Position numbers and translations under genes: made by a program | Notes under the pieces: model-generated | What the model saw: the letters and a program-made list of their open reading frames with translations, nothing else | Database searches by the model: none | What the model was told of the DNA's origin: nothing | Source of the DNA: Klebsiella huaxiensis | Lineage (GTDB): Bacteria; Pseudomonadota; Gammaproteobacteria; Enterobacterales; Enterobacteriaceae | NCBI RefSeq assembly: GCF_003261575.2 | Contig: NZ_CP036175.1 | Span: 3,286,001-3,350,000 of the forward strand | Length of the DNA: 64,000 bases | Direction: 5' to 3' | Shown: positions 17,017 to 26,280 of the stretch, in pieces | How positions within the stretch are numbered: the stretch's first letter is position 1 | How the letters are laid out: each line of letters begins with the position of its first letter

Positions 17017-17355
17017 TGTGATACTCCTTACTTGGTTAAGTATATTCCTGTGAATAAAACATTAGATGTATGTCTCATCAGTTTATATTTCACAGAAATT
17101 CCATTGCTTCATCATATTGGTATGTAAATAGTCATTATGTCGGAGGTAACGCATGAGAATATGCTCACCAGAAAAAACATTAAAACAGGAGATATCAACC
17201 CGTAATAAATCAATATTAAAAAACCCAACATCATTACTACTGCTTTAAATATTGATATAAATACACACATCAACTCAAGTGATTTTTCGGTGTAATTTTA
17301 CACCGACAGGGATATTCACTCCCTGCTACATATTGGCACATAATTTCGGTCTCAA
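17017..17355. promoter_or_regulatory. Divergent control region between pilin operon and IprA-like regulators
   Basis: 339 AT-rich bases without a convincing ORF. They should hold the pilin promoter (minus strand) and the regulator promoter (plus strand). I see no pair of inverted repeats of the fimS type, so no invertible switch is apparent. The palindrome at 17287-17306 is the only strong symmetrical site. Confidence 0.5.
17287..17306. promoter_or_regulatory. Perfect palindromic operator candidate
   Basis: TCGGTGTAATTTTACACCGA: two 9-bp arms, perfectly complementary, around a 2-base centre, 50 bases before the regulator start at 17356. The size suits a dimeric winged-helix protein, so autoregulation or control of the pilin promoter is plausible; it is not a CRP or FNR consensus. 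Confidence 0.5.
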
Positions 17356-18066
17356 ATGAATCGGAATATTCATGCACAACGTTCTCCCAGCAGAGAGTTA
17401 AACGCATCTGACGGTATAAAAACAGTGAAAACAAGTATGTACAATGCTTTAACCTTTAAACCTAATCAGCATATTGAAAACCTGATCAACCAACTCAAAC
17501 CTGAATCCAACATATTTGAAACATATGCAAGACAAAAAATTAACTATGAAAATGATAGTTCCCGTAAATGTTACTTGTTGCTTTCGGGAAGTATTGCCCT
17601 TTTTCGCACCCGAGATGGCTTTATGATGAACTCGGAATCTGCCCCTTACGTTTTCGGCTTAAGCAATCAGCTTGCGGCTGCTGATTATCTTTATATGCAA
17701 ACGATGGAGCCTTCCCGCATTGCCTGCCTGTCTTTATTTACAGCAAACGCAATTATTGCCGAAAGAGATTTATGGGAGAGTTTGTCACATCTGTTAATTT
17801 ACACTGCGGGAAGGGTTTACGATCACTGCACGCGCATTTCGGCACCAACTTCGTACGCAATTATACGTTCTCAGCTGTATGAATTGATGCAGGAATCCGA
17901 GGAAATTCGCCACAGTATTACGGCAGCAAATTATATCCAGTCGCGTACGTTTCTTTCTCGCAGCAGCATTATGAAGATCCTCGCTGAACTAAAAAAGGGG
18001 AGCTACATTACGACCGAGCGAGGCATTCTTTTACAGATAAAACAGGGCATCCCGATGAAGTACTAA
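17356..18066 (+). CDS. IprA/CRP-like winged-helix regulator, first copy
   Basis: 236 codons. The centre resembles a cyclic-nucleotide-binding fold without clear ligand residues (KCYLLLSGSIALFRTRDGF), and the C terminus carries a winged helix (AANYIQSRTFLSRSSIMKILAELKKGSYITTERGILL) as in the IprA (YaiV) family. It diverges from the fimbrial operon and is followed 83 bases later by a paralogue, so both are likely fimbrial regulators. The start is uncertain: no good ribosome site is seen for the ATG at 17356, and a later start such as MYNALTF is possible. Confidence 0.78.
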   Translation: MNRNIHAQRSPSRELNASDGIKTVKTSMYNALTFKPNQHIENLINQLKPESNIFETYARQKINYENDSSRKCYLLLSGSIALFRTRDGFMMNSESAPYVFGLSNQLAAADYLYMQTMEPSRIACLSLFTANAIIAERDLWESLSHLLIYTAGRVYDHCTRISAPTSYAIIRSQLYELMQESEEIRHSITAANYIQSRTFLSRSSIMKILAELKKGSYITTERGILLQIKQGIPMKY

Positions 18067-18149
18067 TGTTTTCTCTCAGCGAGCATTCTGTTGTCCAACA
18101 ACAATGTTCTGCTAGATTTAATGTCATATCAGATTAACCAGAAAGACCT

Positions 18150-18782
18150 ATGACAACGCACGATCGTCACACCGATATCAAAATTCCCTCCCCGCATCTA
18201 ACGCGTCTTCTTGCCGCGGTGACTTGCAATGAGGATTTCCGCACTCTGGCTAAAGGCAGCAAACTTTTTTTTCGCCGTGGCGCAGAGCCACTGTGCCATT
18301 TTGTGCGCAAAGGGAGTCTTCTGCTCGCTCGTAATGAAGATGCATTCTCACTCGGTATTCTCTCCGCTCCGCTAGCATTGGGTTTTACCGTACCGTTATC
18401 CGAACATCTTCATCTACGTACGATGACGGAATCTGAAATCGCCACCCTTCCTTATGAGCAAGTGATGGCGCTGGTTGAAGAAAAACAAGTTTGGGATCTT
18501 TTAGCTAAACACGTCATGTTCGTGACTAACAAGCTTTTCATTTATAACGAAATGCTGACGGCGCCTACCAGCTTTGATATTTTACGCTATCAGTTACTGA
18601 TGCTCATTCAGGAAACAGACGAAATTCGTGCCAGTACCGCGGCTTATCAGTACATTCTCGATCGCACCCGATTATCACGCAGCAGTATTATGAAAATGCT
18701 GGCTGAGCTTAAAAAAGGCAACTATATCCAGTTGGAAAATGGCAAACTGATCGCCATTCACCATTTACCCAACCGCTTTTAA
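18150..18782 (+). CDS. IprA/CRP-like winged-helix regulator, second copy
   Basis: 210 residues, paralogue of the gene before it: shared blocks include the sensor segment (LCHFVRKGSLLLARNEDAF), APTSFDILRYQLLMLIQE(T/S)(D/E)EIR and the winged helix TRLSRSSIMKMLAELKKGNYIQLENGKL. The family is known from IprA, which affects peroxide resistance in Salmonella and E. coli. A tandem pair next to a chaperone-usher operon suggests paired control of fimbrial expression, which is inference. Confidence 0.8.
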   Translation: MTTHDRHTDIKIPSPHLTRLLAAVTCNEDFRTLAKGSKLFFRRGAEPLCHFVRKGSLLLARNEDAFSLGILSAPLALGFTVPLSEHLHLRTMTESEIATLPYEQVMALVEEKQVWDLLAKHVMFVTNKLFIYNEMLTAPTSFDILRYQLLMLIQETDEIRASTAAYQYILDRTRLSRSSIMKMLAELKKGNYIQLENGKLIAIHHLPNRF

Positions 18783-18837
18783 ACGCCCAACCTGATTACC
18801 CACCTCTGCAGACAGTCAGTATCGGCTGGGCAAATTC

Positions 18838-21015
18838 TCAAAACGTGTAGTTCATGCTCACCGAAATGTTACGGGGTTCGCCATAAACCGCCGAATCATC
18901 CAGATACGAGTAATATTCACGATCGAACAAGTTATTGACGTTCGCTTGCACGGTCAGTTGCTTCGTTAACAGATATTGCGCAAACAGGTTAACCAGCGGA
19001 TAGCTGCCCTGATACAGACGCTGCGTTTCACCATCCGGGCCGGTCACATCCTTATAAACCCGATTTTGCCAGGTTGCACCGCCGCCGACGGTCAGCTCAG
19101 GCAGCACCGGAACACGGTAGCGGGTAAACAGTTTGAGCTGTGTTTGCGGGGCGAAACTGTTGTAGCGACCGCTGCTATCAGTAGCGACGTAGCGAGTGGC
19201 GCTGAAGGTCATTTGCATGTTGTCCGTCACCGCGCCATTAACTTCAAACTCCGCCCCCTTACTCACCGCTCCTTTTGTCGCGCGATAGGCCTGTTCACTG
19301 GAGCCATTGACAAAGACCCCGCTGATGGCTTCCGATGCGTTCTCCTGCTCAATGCGGAAAATTGCGAAGTTGGTGGTTAATCGGCTATCCATCCAATCGG
19401 CTTTTAGGCCGGTTTCGTAGTTCTTGCCGGTGATTGGCGACAGCCATGCTCCATCAGCGGATCGTTTAGTTTGTGGCGAGAAGATTGACGTATAACTGGC
19501 GTAGGCCGACAGGCTTTCCGTGATGTCGTAGACCACGCCGCCGTATGGCGTCATGTTGTATTTGCGCATATCGCCACTGCTGCCGTTAGCGCTGTACTGC
19601 GTATAGCGAGCGCCAAGAATGAGCGACAGCGGATCGGCCAGAGAGAAACGCGCGGCGGTATAGGCTGATTTTTGCCGCACAATATCATCGGCATTAAGAT
19701 ACCAGTCACCCCATTCCGGCTGAGCGACGCTGCCGTTCCAGTTGTTATTAAAGATGCCCATCTGGTCGCTATCCATCGGCCCATCCTGGCTATAGCTCGC
19801 GTTGTGCTGTCGGCTGTAGCTGGCCCCGGCCATAAGCTGGTGCTGGCGGCCGAATAAATTAAACGGCCCGCTGGCGTAGGTATCAAAAGAGTCAAGGGTC
19901 CGTTTGCCGCGGTCTTTACTGCCCCAGCCGGTGGTACCTTCACCGGTGGTCGCATCGGGGTTACCCATCACGTACAGCAAGGTGTCGTTAAACGTCTGCT
20001 CGCCATGAGTACCGTTGAAACGCAATGACCAGCCGTTATCCCAGTCGTGGGTCAGATTGGCAAACACCTTGCGCGATTCGACAGCGTAGCGCGTCCAGTC
20101 GGCTGCCGTATTGGTGCTGCGATCGTAATGGGTGCGCGAGCCGTCGCTATACAGGCTCGGTAGCCCGCCCCACGTTGGATTACCGGTATTGGTTTTTTGA
20201 TAATCCCAGCCCAGCGACAACGTTGTCCTGTCCGTTAAATCTGCATCCACGACGCCATAAAGAAACTTTTTGGTCTTATGGTAGCGATCCAGCCAACTAT
20301 CCTGATCCTGATAACCAGCAATCACCCGTCCGCGTACGCTGCCGTCGGCGTTGAGTGGTGTCGAGAAATCGCCGACATAGCGCTGCTTGTTCCAGCTCCC
20401 GTAACTGGCGCTGACGTTGCCGGTTACAGTTTTGCTGTCGGCTTTTTTGCGCACCATATTCACCGTCGCGCCGGGATCGCCCGCTCCGGTCATCAGCCCG
20501 GTTGCGCCACGTACAATTTCAATACGATCGTAAATAGCGGTATCTTCCGCCGCATCGCCGTAATTCCACGCATCGCCCAGCGAGGTGGGGATATCGTCGT
20601 AGGAGAAACTGGTGATTTCAAAGCCGCGAGAGTAGTAATACGAACGTTCGCTGTCGATTTCCTGCGCTGACACGCCGGTCGCGTTGGTCAACACATCATC
20701 AATACTTTGCAGGTTTTGATCCTTCATACGCTGCTGGGTAACGATGCTGACAGACTGCGGCACATCACGCGGTGCCAGCAGCATTTTGGTGCCCGCGCGC
20801 GTGGTTTTCGCGGCGTAATCCTGTGAGTCATCTGCTGTATTTTCAGTACTGCCGTACACCACCATATTCTGCTGAGTATTTTCTGCTGCCCGAGCAGGGT
20901 GAATAAACGCGTGTACAGCCAACGCCAGCAGCGAAACGGTAAACGGTTTTACTATTTTGTTTATGGATGCGCGCCCTGAACTTCCCTTGCCATTGAGAAA
21001 CATAACTTTTTCCAT
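18838..21015 (-). CDS. TonB-dependent ferric siderophore receptor, FhuE-like
   Basis: Outer-membrane receptor importing an iron-siderophore complex with TonB energy. About 725 residues. After the signal region (…ALAVHAFIHPARA) comes the TonB-box region (QQNMVVYG), then the plug (RDVPQSVSIVTQQRMKDQ, RGATGLMTGAGDPGATVNMVRKKA) and the barrel, ending in ISVSMNYTF with terminal Phe. Blocks such as GSWNKQRYVGDF, GYQDQDSWLDRY and PTWGGLP match E. coli FhuE (ferric coprogen/rhodotorulate receptor) closely. The exact ligand cannot be told. The start at 21015 is provisional; a second ATG five codons later (MFLNGKG) has a comparable context. Confidence 0.9.
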   Translation of the reverse strand: MEKVMFLNGKGSSGRASINKIVKPFTVSLLALAVHAFIHPARAAENTQQNMVVYGSTENTADDSQDYAAKTTRAGTKMLLAPRDVPQSVSIVTQQRMKDQNLQSIDDVLTNATGVSAQEIDSERSYYYSRGFEITSFSYDDIPTSLGDAWNYGDAAEDTAIYDRIEIVRGATGLMTGAGDPGATVNMVRKKADSKTVTGNVSASYGSWNKQRYVGDFSTPLNADGSVRGRVIAGYQDQDSWLDRYHKTKKFLYGVVDADLTDRTTLSLGWDYQKTNTGNPTWGGLPSLYSDGSRTHYDRSTNTAADWTRYAVESRKVFANLTHDWDNGWSLRFNGTHGEQTFNDTLLYVMGNPDATTGEGTTGWGSKDRGKRTLDSFDTYASGPFNLFGRQHQLMAGASYSRQHNASYSQDGPMDSDQMGIFNNNWNGSVAQPEWGDWYLNADDIVRQKSAYTAARFSLADPLSLILGARYTQYSANGSSGDMRKYNMTPYGGVVYDITESLSAYASYTSIFSPQTKRSADGAWLSPITGKNYETGLKADWMDSRLTTNFAIFRIEQENASEAISGVFVNGSSEQAYRATKGAVSKGAEFEVNGAVTDNMQMTFSATRYVATDSSGRYNSFAPQTQLKLFTRYRVPVLPELTVGGGATWQNRVYKDVTGPDGETQRLYQGSYPLVNLFAQYLLTKQLTVQANVNNLFDREYYSYLDDSAVYGEPRNISVSMNYTF

Positions 21016-21126
21016 CAGGAATTATTCTTGTGAATGCAGCTGTTACACCAGTAGCGCTGATGAAATAATCCTCTTTTCCATGAGATTTAGCGCCACAAAT
21101 AACATGAGACAGCAACAGTTGAGAAT

Positions 21127-21145
21127 GGAAATGATAATTATTTGT
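21127..21145 (-). promoter_or_regulatory. Fur box candidate upstream of the FhuE-like receptor
   Basis: GGAAATGATAATTATTTGT matches 13 of 19 positions of the Fur consensus GATAATGATAATCATTATC, 112 bases before the receptor start and in the divergent promoter region. Confidence 0.65.
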
Positions 21146-21333
21146 TTTATTAAACTCATAATGTTTTGTAAGTTAACTGTAAGGAAATGTATACTTACAT
21201 CAAATCAATGTATTAGCCTCTCCCCACCCCGGATTCCTACTCACTACCGCTGAAAAATACCCATCCTGGGTCTTAGAAATCAGCGATCGCTCCCCTCCCG
21301 CTTCGTTAGCCAGTTTGCTCAACCCAAACAAAT

Positions 21334-21352
21334 GATTATGATTCTCATTCTT
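21334..21352 (+). promoter_or_regulatory. Fur box candidate upstream of the YncE-like gene
   Basis: GATTATGATTCTCATTCTT matches 14 of 19 positions of the Fur consensus, 55 bases upstream of the chosen ATG at 21407. Confidence 0.68.
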
Positions 21353-21406
21353 GTTTTAGCGACCTGCTCTGCCTTAGAGCACGTAAACCCAATGATGGAG
21401 TTCAGA

Positions 21407-22495
21407 ATGAAATCGTTGTTCAGCCCGCGTAAAACCACGCTTTCCGCTGCGCTTGTTACGGCATTGACCCTGACCACGTTGCAGGCCATGGCAGAGACAT
21501 CGCCACCAGCCGCTGCCGCCGTCCACCAGAAAACCACATCACCTCTGGTCCAGCGTCAACTGGGGGATGGTTTATATGAGTTAGCTCTGATACCCGGGCA
21601 AAATGCCCTGTTTGTTGCCAGCGCTCAGGGGTTCAAAGACGTTAATGGCGGCATGCTCTACCGACTTGACCCGACAACGCTGACCACCACGGTCGAAACC
21701 CATACCGATCTCAAAAACTTTGGTATGGCGGTCGATGATAACGGTCAGGTTTTCTACACCACTAACTCGCTGGATGGCGGCGTGTCAAAAGTGGATGCCC
21801 GTAGCGGGAAAGTACTGCAACGCCTGATGTTCGATGGCAAGGACAAAGATGGAGATCCTGTTGGCGCACGGGAAGTTCTGTTTCACGACAATCAACTCTA
21901 CATCGGCCGCGTGACCGATCCCGGCTACATTTCCGTGGTTGACGCGAAAACCATGACTTTGAAAACCCAGATTGAAAAAGCCGGCAAATGGGTGACCGGG
22001 ATCATCTACTCTCCGCTAACCAAACTCATCTATGCGGCTAACGGCGGCGGCGAAATTCTGGTGATTAATCCGGCCACCAATAAAATTGAAAAACGCTGGA
22101 CGCCGGGTGACGGCAAAGAGTACCTGTTTCTCAACATGGCGGAAGACCCGGCGACTGGCCGCCTGTTCGTGACTGACGATTCAAAAGCGAAAACGACGCT
22201 GGTGTTTGATGAGCGCACGGGAAAAGTGATTAAACGTCTTGAGGGCGATGCGCTGGGGATCAAATTCAACGCCAAACGCAATGAAATTTATATCAGCCAG
22301 CGCGAGTCGAAAAAGGTATTACAGCTCGATGCCACCAGCTATGCGCTGAAAAATACATGGTCTTTCGATAGCCATCCGAACAGCCTGCTGATTTCTCCTG
22401 ACGGCAACACGCTTTACGTCACCATCAAGCAGGATTTCAACGAAGATAACACCACCAAAGGCCCTGACAGCGTGGCGCGCATTGCGCTGAACTAA
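21407..22495 (+). CDS. YncE-like periplasmic beta-propeller protein
   Basis: 362 residues from the ATG at 21407, chosen for its ribosome site (GGAG, six bases) and because it gives a clean signal peptide (MKSLFSPRKTTLSAALVTAL ... AMAE); the frame is open upstream but would lack one. The body is a seven-bladed propeller of YVTN type (GLYELALIPGQNALFVAS, RLDPTTL, FGMAVDDNGQVFYTTNS, HPNSLLISPDGNTLYVTIKQ). E. coli YncE is iron-regulated and periplasmic, of unsettled function. Here it is divergent from the siderophore receptor with a Fur site each, so a shared iron response is likely. Confidence 0.88.
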   Translation: MKSLFSPRKTTLSAALVTALTLTTLQAMAETSPPAAAAVHQKTTSPLVQRQLGDGLYELALIPGQNALFVASAQGFKDVNGGMLYRLDPTTLTTTVETHTDLKNFGMAVDDNGQVFYTTNSLDGGVSKVDARSGKVLQRLMFDGKDKDGDPVGAREVLFHDNQLYIGRVTDPGYISVVDAKTMTLKTQIEKAGKWVTGIIYSPLTKLIYAANGGGEILVINPATNKIEKRWTPGDGKEYLFLNMAEDPATGRLFVTDDSKAKTTLVFDERTGKVIKRLEGDALGIKFNAKRNEIYISQRESKKVLQLDATSYALKNTWSFDSHPNSLLISPDGNTLYVTIKQDFNEDNTTKGPDSVARIALN

Positions 22496-22574
22496 CCTCG
22501 GCATCATCCCGATTTCTTTTGCCGCAAAATGCTGTATTATGCGAGTTATTGCAGCATTTTGCGGAATTTAAAAG

Positions 22575-23318
22575 ATGCATAAAACGGCCAGGCAAAAATA
22601 CCTGCTTGATATTCTTAGCGAAAAGGGTGAAGTCACTATCAGCGAGCTGGTAAATAAGCTGCAGGTTTCTGCAGATACCCTGCGCCGCGACCTTACCGAC
22701 CTCGAAAAACAGGGACTCGCACAGAAGAATCACGGCGGCGCTATCGCCCTGAATCTCTCGTTGATGAATCGCCAAAGCAGAAACGCTCTGCTCGCGGATA
22801 CCAAACAGCGCTTGGGCAAAATGGTGGCCGAGAAGATCCCCAGCGGATCGACTCTGTTTCTTGACGCAGGCAGCACGATACTGGCCGTCGCGACCCAGAT
22901 AACCGGCCCCATGACGGTCATTACCCACTCTCTGGATATTGCCCAGCACTTCAGCGATCGCCCGGATATTCAGCTTATTCTGCTGGGTGGCAAATGGGAT
23001 ATGCAACAGCGCCTGTTCGCCGGTCACGCCACCCTGTCGCTGCTCGAACGCTATCGTGCGGATATCGCCATTCTTGGCGCCTGCGCGCTTCATGGCGAAC
23101 TTGGCCTGAGCGCCAGCCAGGAAGCCGATGCCCAGGTGAAGCGCGCCATGCTGGCGGCCAGCGCTGAACACTGGCTGGTCGCCGACCATATGAAACTGGA
23201 CCACTGCGAACCCTGGCTGGTCGCTGAACTCACCGATATCCATCAGCTCTTTCTCGACCGTCCGTGGAAAGAGTTGAAGGATAACGGCTCAATACACCTC
23301 AACATCGCTGATGCTTAA
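22575..23318 (+). CDS. DeoR-family transcriptional regulator
   Basis: 247 residues. N-terminal winged helix typical of DeoR regulators (RQKYLLDILSEKGEVTISEL, VSADTLRRDLTDLEKQGL, NHGGA) followed by a sugar-phosphate-sensing domain (SGSTLFLDAGSTILAVA ... VITHSLDIA ... LGGKWD). It ends just before the oxidoreductase gene at 23335, so the two form a regulator-enzyme pair and the regulator probably responds to a sugar-phosphate or related ligand of that enzyme. Confidence 0.9.
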   Translation: MHKTARQKYLLDILSEKGEVTISELVNKLQVSADTLRRDLTDLEKQGLAQKNHGGAIALNLSLMNRQSRNALLADTKQRLGKMVAEKIPSGSTLFLDAGSTILAVATQITGPMTVITHSLDIAQHFSDRPDIQLILLGGKWDMQQRLFAGHATLSLLERYRADIAILGACALHGELGLSASQEADAQVKRAMLAASAEHWLVADHMKLDHCEPWLVAELTDIHQLFLDRPWKELKDNGSIHLNIADA

Positions 23319-23334
23319 TGACGCGGAGACGCTT

Positions 23335-24402
23335 ATGAATAACGCTAAGAACATCAATATCGCCCTGATTGGCTATGGTTTTGTCGGCAAAACCTTCCAT
23401 GCGCCGCTGATCCAATCCGTTGACGGCCTGAATCTGGCGATTGTCGCTTCCCGCGATGAAGAAAAAGTGAAGCGCGATTTGCCGAATGTGACCGTAATTG
23501 CCTCACCTGAAGAGGCGATTCAGCATCCGGATATCGATCTGGTGGTCATTGCCTCCCCAAACGCGACCCACGCCCCGCTCGCCCGGCTAGCCTTAAACTC
23601 TGGCAAGCACGTGGTGGTCGACAAACCGTTTACGCTCGATATGCAGGAAGCCCGCGAGCTGATTGCGCTTGCAGAAGAGAAACAACGAGTGCTGTCGGTG
23701 TTCCATAACCGCCGCTGGGACAGTGATTATCTCGGCGTTAAGCAGGTTATCGAGCAAGGACTTATCGGTAAGGTTAAACATTTTGAATCGCATTTCGACC
23801 GCTTCCGCCCGGAAGTCCGCGTTCGCTGGCGCGAGCAGAATGTGCCGGGCAGCGGCCTGTGGTTTGATTTAGGCCCGCATATGATTGACCAGGCGCTGCA
23901 ACTGTTTGGCCTACCGCAATCCGTGCAGGGGAATATCGCGACCCTGCGCGATGGTGCGCAAATTAACGATTGGGCGCATGTGGTGCTGAATTATCCACAG
24001 CATAAAGTGATTCTGCACTGCAGCATGCTGGTGGCCGGCGGCGTATCGCGCTTTACCATTCATGGCGATAAAGGCAGCGTGGTCAAACAAAAAGCGGACC
24101 AGCAGGAAAGTCAATTACTGGCAGGTGTGGTTCCTGGCAGCGAAGATTGGGGCCATGACGACGATAGTCTGGTGGTTTACGATACCGATCTACAAACCCA
24201 GGAAATCAGTACACCGCAGGGCGACCAGCGCCAGTACTATATTCACGTCCGTGATGCGCTGACCGGGAAAATCAACAACCCGGTATCACCATTAGAAGCA
24301 CTCGCCGTGATGGCAGTGCTGGAAGCCGCGGTGCAATCTGCTGAGAGCGGGATGACGCAAACTTTAGCGCTGACCGCCAATGAACTGGCTGGCCTGAAAT
24401 AA
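23335..24402 (+). CDS. Gfo/Idh/MocA-family NAD(P)-dependent oxidoreductase
   Basis: 355 residues. N-terminal Rossmann fold (IALIGYGFVGKTFHAPLI), then VVDKPFTLD with the conserved EKP-type lysine (here DKP) and the C-terminal catalytic domain with GSGLWFDLGPHMIDQAL. It resembles E. coli YdgJ, which acts on scyllo-inositol or related sugars; the substrate here is unknown. I use the ATG at 23335 (GCGGAGACG before it) rather than the overlapping ATG at 23311. Confidence 0.9.
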   Translation: MNNAKNINIALIGYGFVGKTFHAPLIQSVDGLNLAIVASRDEEKVKRDLPNVTVIASPEEAIQHPDIDLVVIASPNATHAPLARLALNSGKHVVVDKPFTLDMQEARELIALAEEKQRVLSVFHNRRWDSDYLGVKQVIEQGLIGKVKHFESHFDRFRPEVRVRWREQNVPGSGLWFDLGPHMIDQALQLFGLPQSVQGNIATLRDGAQINDWAHVVLNYPQHKVILHCSMLVAGGVSRFTIHGDKGSVVKQKADQQESQLLAGVVPGSEDWGHDDDSLVVYDTDLQTQEISTPQGDQRQYYIHVRDALTGKINNPVSPLEALAVMAVLEAAVQSAESGMTQTLALTANELAGLK

Positions 24403-24574
24403 GCTAGGTTCTGTGACCAGAGAAATCGCCGGGCAAGCAATAAAAACCACAGCCAGCACGGACCGGTAACCTGGACCGGTGCACAGCAGCGCCTCCGGGA
24501 AACCGCCACGCCGTGTCGACATTACGCCCGTCGTTACAGGCGCTCCAGCGCCATCTTCGGGGAATCTATCCGGC
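24403..24574. other. Intergenic stretch with short inverted repeats between convergent genes
   Basis: The 172 bases separate the oxidoreductase from convergent umuC. They hold small GC-rich inverted repeats (GGCGCTCCAGCGCC near 24540; GACCGGTAACCTGGACCGGT near 24465) and fragments resembling decayed REP sequence. No gene is seen. Confidence 0.35.
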
Positions 24575-25840
24575 CTACAGTTTCACCCGCATCAGATCGC
24601 TAAAACGGGTGGTGTAGGCCGGAGATAGCATGTTTCGTTTCATCTCCCAAGCACGCTCTATTCCCTGCGCGGCAAACCAGAGACGCCCTTTTCCTCGTTG
24701 GTTAACGTGATCGAGTACCGTCATGAGCTGTTCGCTATTGGCTCGCGGCCGATAGTCATCAAACAAGCTCAACTGAGCCACCCCCTGGCTAAAGAAGTCG
24801 CCCAGCATTACGCCACACTTTTGAAACCGATACCCCTCCCGCCAGATGGTATCCAGACACTTTATCGCCGCAGCGACGATATCCCGGCTATCCTGCGTTG
24901 GGATCTGGATTTTGGTTCCGGCATCTTTACCGTAATAGACTTCATTACCTGCAAACGGGCTGGTTTTAATAAAGGCGGAAACATAGCGGCAATATTGATG
25001 ATCTGCACGGAGTTTCTCGGCGGCGCGAACCGCATGGCTGCATATTGCTTCACGCATCGGTTCATATTCGCTCACCTTTTGGCTAAACGAACGCGAGCAG
25101 ATGATTTGCTGCCTCGTCGGCATAAACTCTTCTGGTTCAAGACAAGGCTCGCCGCACAACTCTCGCACTGTGCGCTCCAGCACGACGCTGAAATGTTTTC
25201 TGATAAGCGACGCGGGCGTTTCAGCAAGCTGAAGCGCCGTTTTAATCCCCATATCATTGAGCTTTCTCGCTATTCGTCGACCAACGCCCCAGATCTCGCT
25301 GACCTCAACCTGAGCCAGCAGTTTTCGCTGCCTGACCAATAAAGAGAGATCAACCACGCCTCCGGTTTGCGGCCATCTTTTCGCTGCATAATTAGCCAGC
25401 TTAGCCAATGTTTTAGTCGGCCCAATTCCCACACCTACCGTCAAACCAGTGCACTGGAGTAATGTCGTTCGCACGTGGCGACCAAATGCCTCGAGTTCCC
25501 CAGGACGATTAAGCCCGGAGAGATTCACAAATGCTTCATCAATGGAATATTGGTGAACTGATGGGGCCAGCTCTTCAAGAAGGGTCATCACACGGTGCGA
25601 CATATCGCCATACAGTGCGTAGTTACTGCTAAATACCGCGATCTGGTAACGCTCAAACTGAGATTTCACTTTGAAATACGGCGCGCCCATGGGGATCTCA
25701 AGCCGTTTAGCTTCGCTATTTCGGGCAATCACGCAGCCATCATTATTGCTTAATACCACCACCGGACGCCCGCGCAAATCGGGGCGAAAGGCCATTTCAC
25801 AGCTGGCATAAAATGAATTCACATCTACCAGAGCAAACAT
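24575..25840 (-). CDS. umuC: DNA polymerase V catalytic subunit UmuC
   Basis: Error-prone Y-family polymerase used for SOS mutagenic translesion synthesis. 421 residues, E. coli length being 422. Motifs: MFALVDVNSFYASCE (first metal Asp), the SIDEAFVNLSG active-site block with the catalytic Asp-Glu, the helix-hairpin-helix segment (VSEIWGVGRRIARKLNDMGI), and the beta-clamp motif region near QLSLFDDYR. Its ATG overlaps the umuD stop by one base (TAATG). Confidence 0.96.
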   Translation of the reverse strand: MFALVDVNSFYASCEMAFRPDLRGRPVVVLSNNDGCVIARNSEAKRLEIPMGAPYFKVKSQFERYQIAVFSSNYALYGDMSHRVMTLLEELAPSVHQYSIDEAFVNLSGLNRPGELEAFGRHVRTTLLQCTGLTVGVGIGPTKTLAKLANYAAKRWPQTGGVVDLSLLVRQRKLLAQVEVSEIWGVGRRIARKLNDMGIKTALQLAETPASLIRKHFSVVLERTVRELCGEPCLEPEEFMPTRQQIICSRSFSQKVSEYEPMREAICSHAVRAAEKLRADHQYCRYVSAFIKTSPFAGNEVYYGKDAGTKIQIPTQDSRDIVAAAIKCLDTIWREGYRFQKCGVMLGDFFSQGVAQLSLFDDYRPRANSEQLMTVLDHVNQRGKGRLWFAAQGIERAWEMKRNMLSPAYTTRFSDLMRVKL

Positions 25841-26262
25841 TAGCGAAACCGATTAATGCTGAACGTGACGACGCCAAAAATCTCCAGCTCTTCACCACCA
25901 TCGTGTAGTTCAATCGGAGGAAAATCAGGGTTCATTGGCATCAATTGCATCACGGGATGCGTGCAGAGGCGTTTGACCGTGTATTCACCGGCTAACGAGG
26001 CAATGATGATATCGCCATGCGTTGCTTTCAGACTGCGATCCACCACCAGCAGCGAACCCTCATAAATACCGGCATCAACCATCGACATACCTGTTGCCAT
26101 TACAAAATAGGTCGCAGCAGGATGACTGACACAAAGCTCGTTGAGATCAATCCCCTTCTCAATATAATCCTGCGCCGGACTGGGAAACCCACACGGAACA
26201 AGATCGCTAAACAACGGAATCGAGATGACCTGACGCAATTCAACCGGCTTGTAGAACATCAT
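25840..26262 (-). CDS. umuD: UmuD, SOS mutagenesis protein
   Basis: 140-residue LexA-like serine protease fold. RecA-stimulated self-cleavage at the Cys-Gly in LVPCGFPSP gives UmuD', the polymerase V partner; Ser is in ATGMSMVDAGI and Lys in YTVKRL. I use the ATG at 26262 (MMFYKPVELRQ), eight bases after AGGTG; the longer frame to 26325 would cover the operator. It is transcribed from a LexA-controlled promoter and coupled to umuC. Confidence 0.94.
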   Translation of the reverse strand: MMFYKPVELRQVISIPLFSDLVPCGFPSPAQDYIEKGIDLNELCVSHPAATYFVMATGMSMVDAGIYEGSLLVVDRSLKATHGDIIIASLAGEYTVKRLCTHPVMQLMPMNPDFPPIELHDGGEELEIFGVVTFSINRFR

Positions 26263-26280
26263 GATAAACTCACCTGCATA

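Noticed and set aside
17017..17355. fimS-like invertible promoter switch
   Set aside because: No pair of matching inverted repeats of suitable spacing and no recombinase gene nearby.
22437..23243. 268-codon minus-strand ORF
   Set aside because: It lies fully antisense to the DeoR regulator and the end of the yncE-like gene, with no ribosome site and no recognisable domain.
24698..25342. 214-codon plus-strand ORF
   Set aside because: Antisense shadow of umuC.
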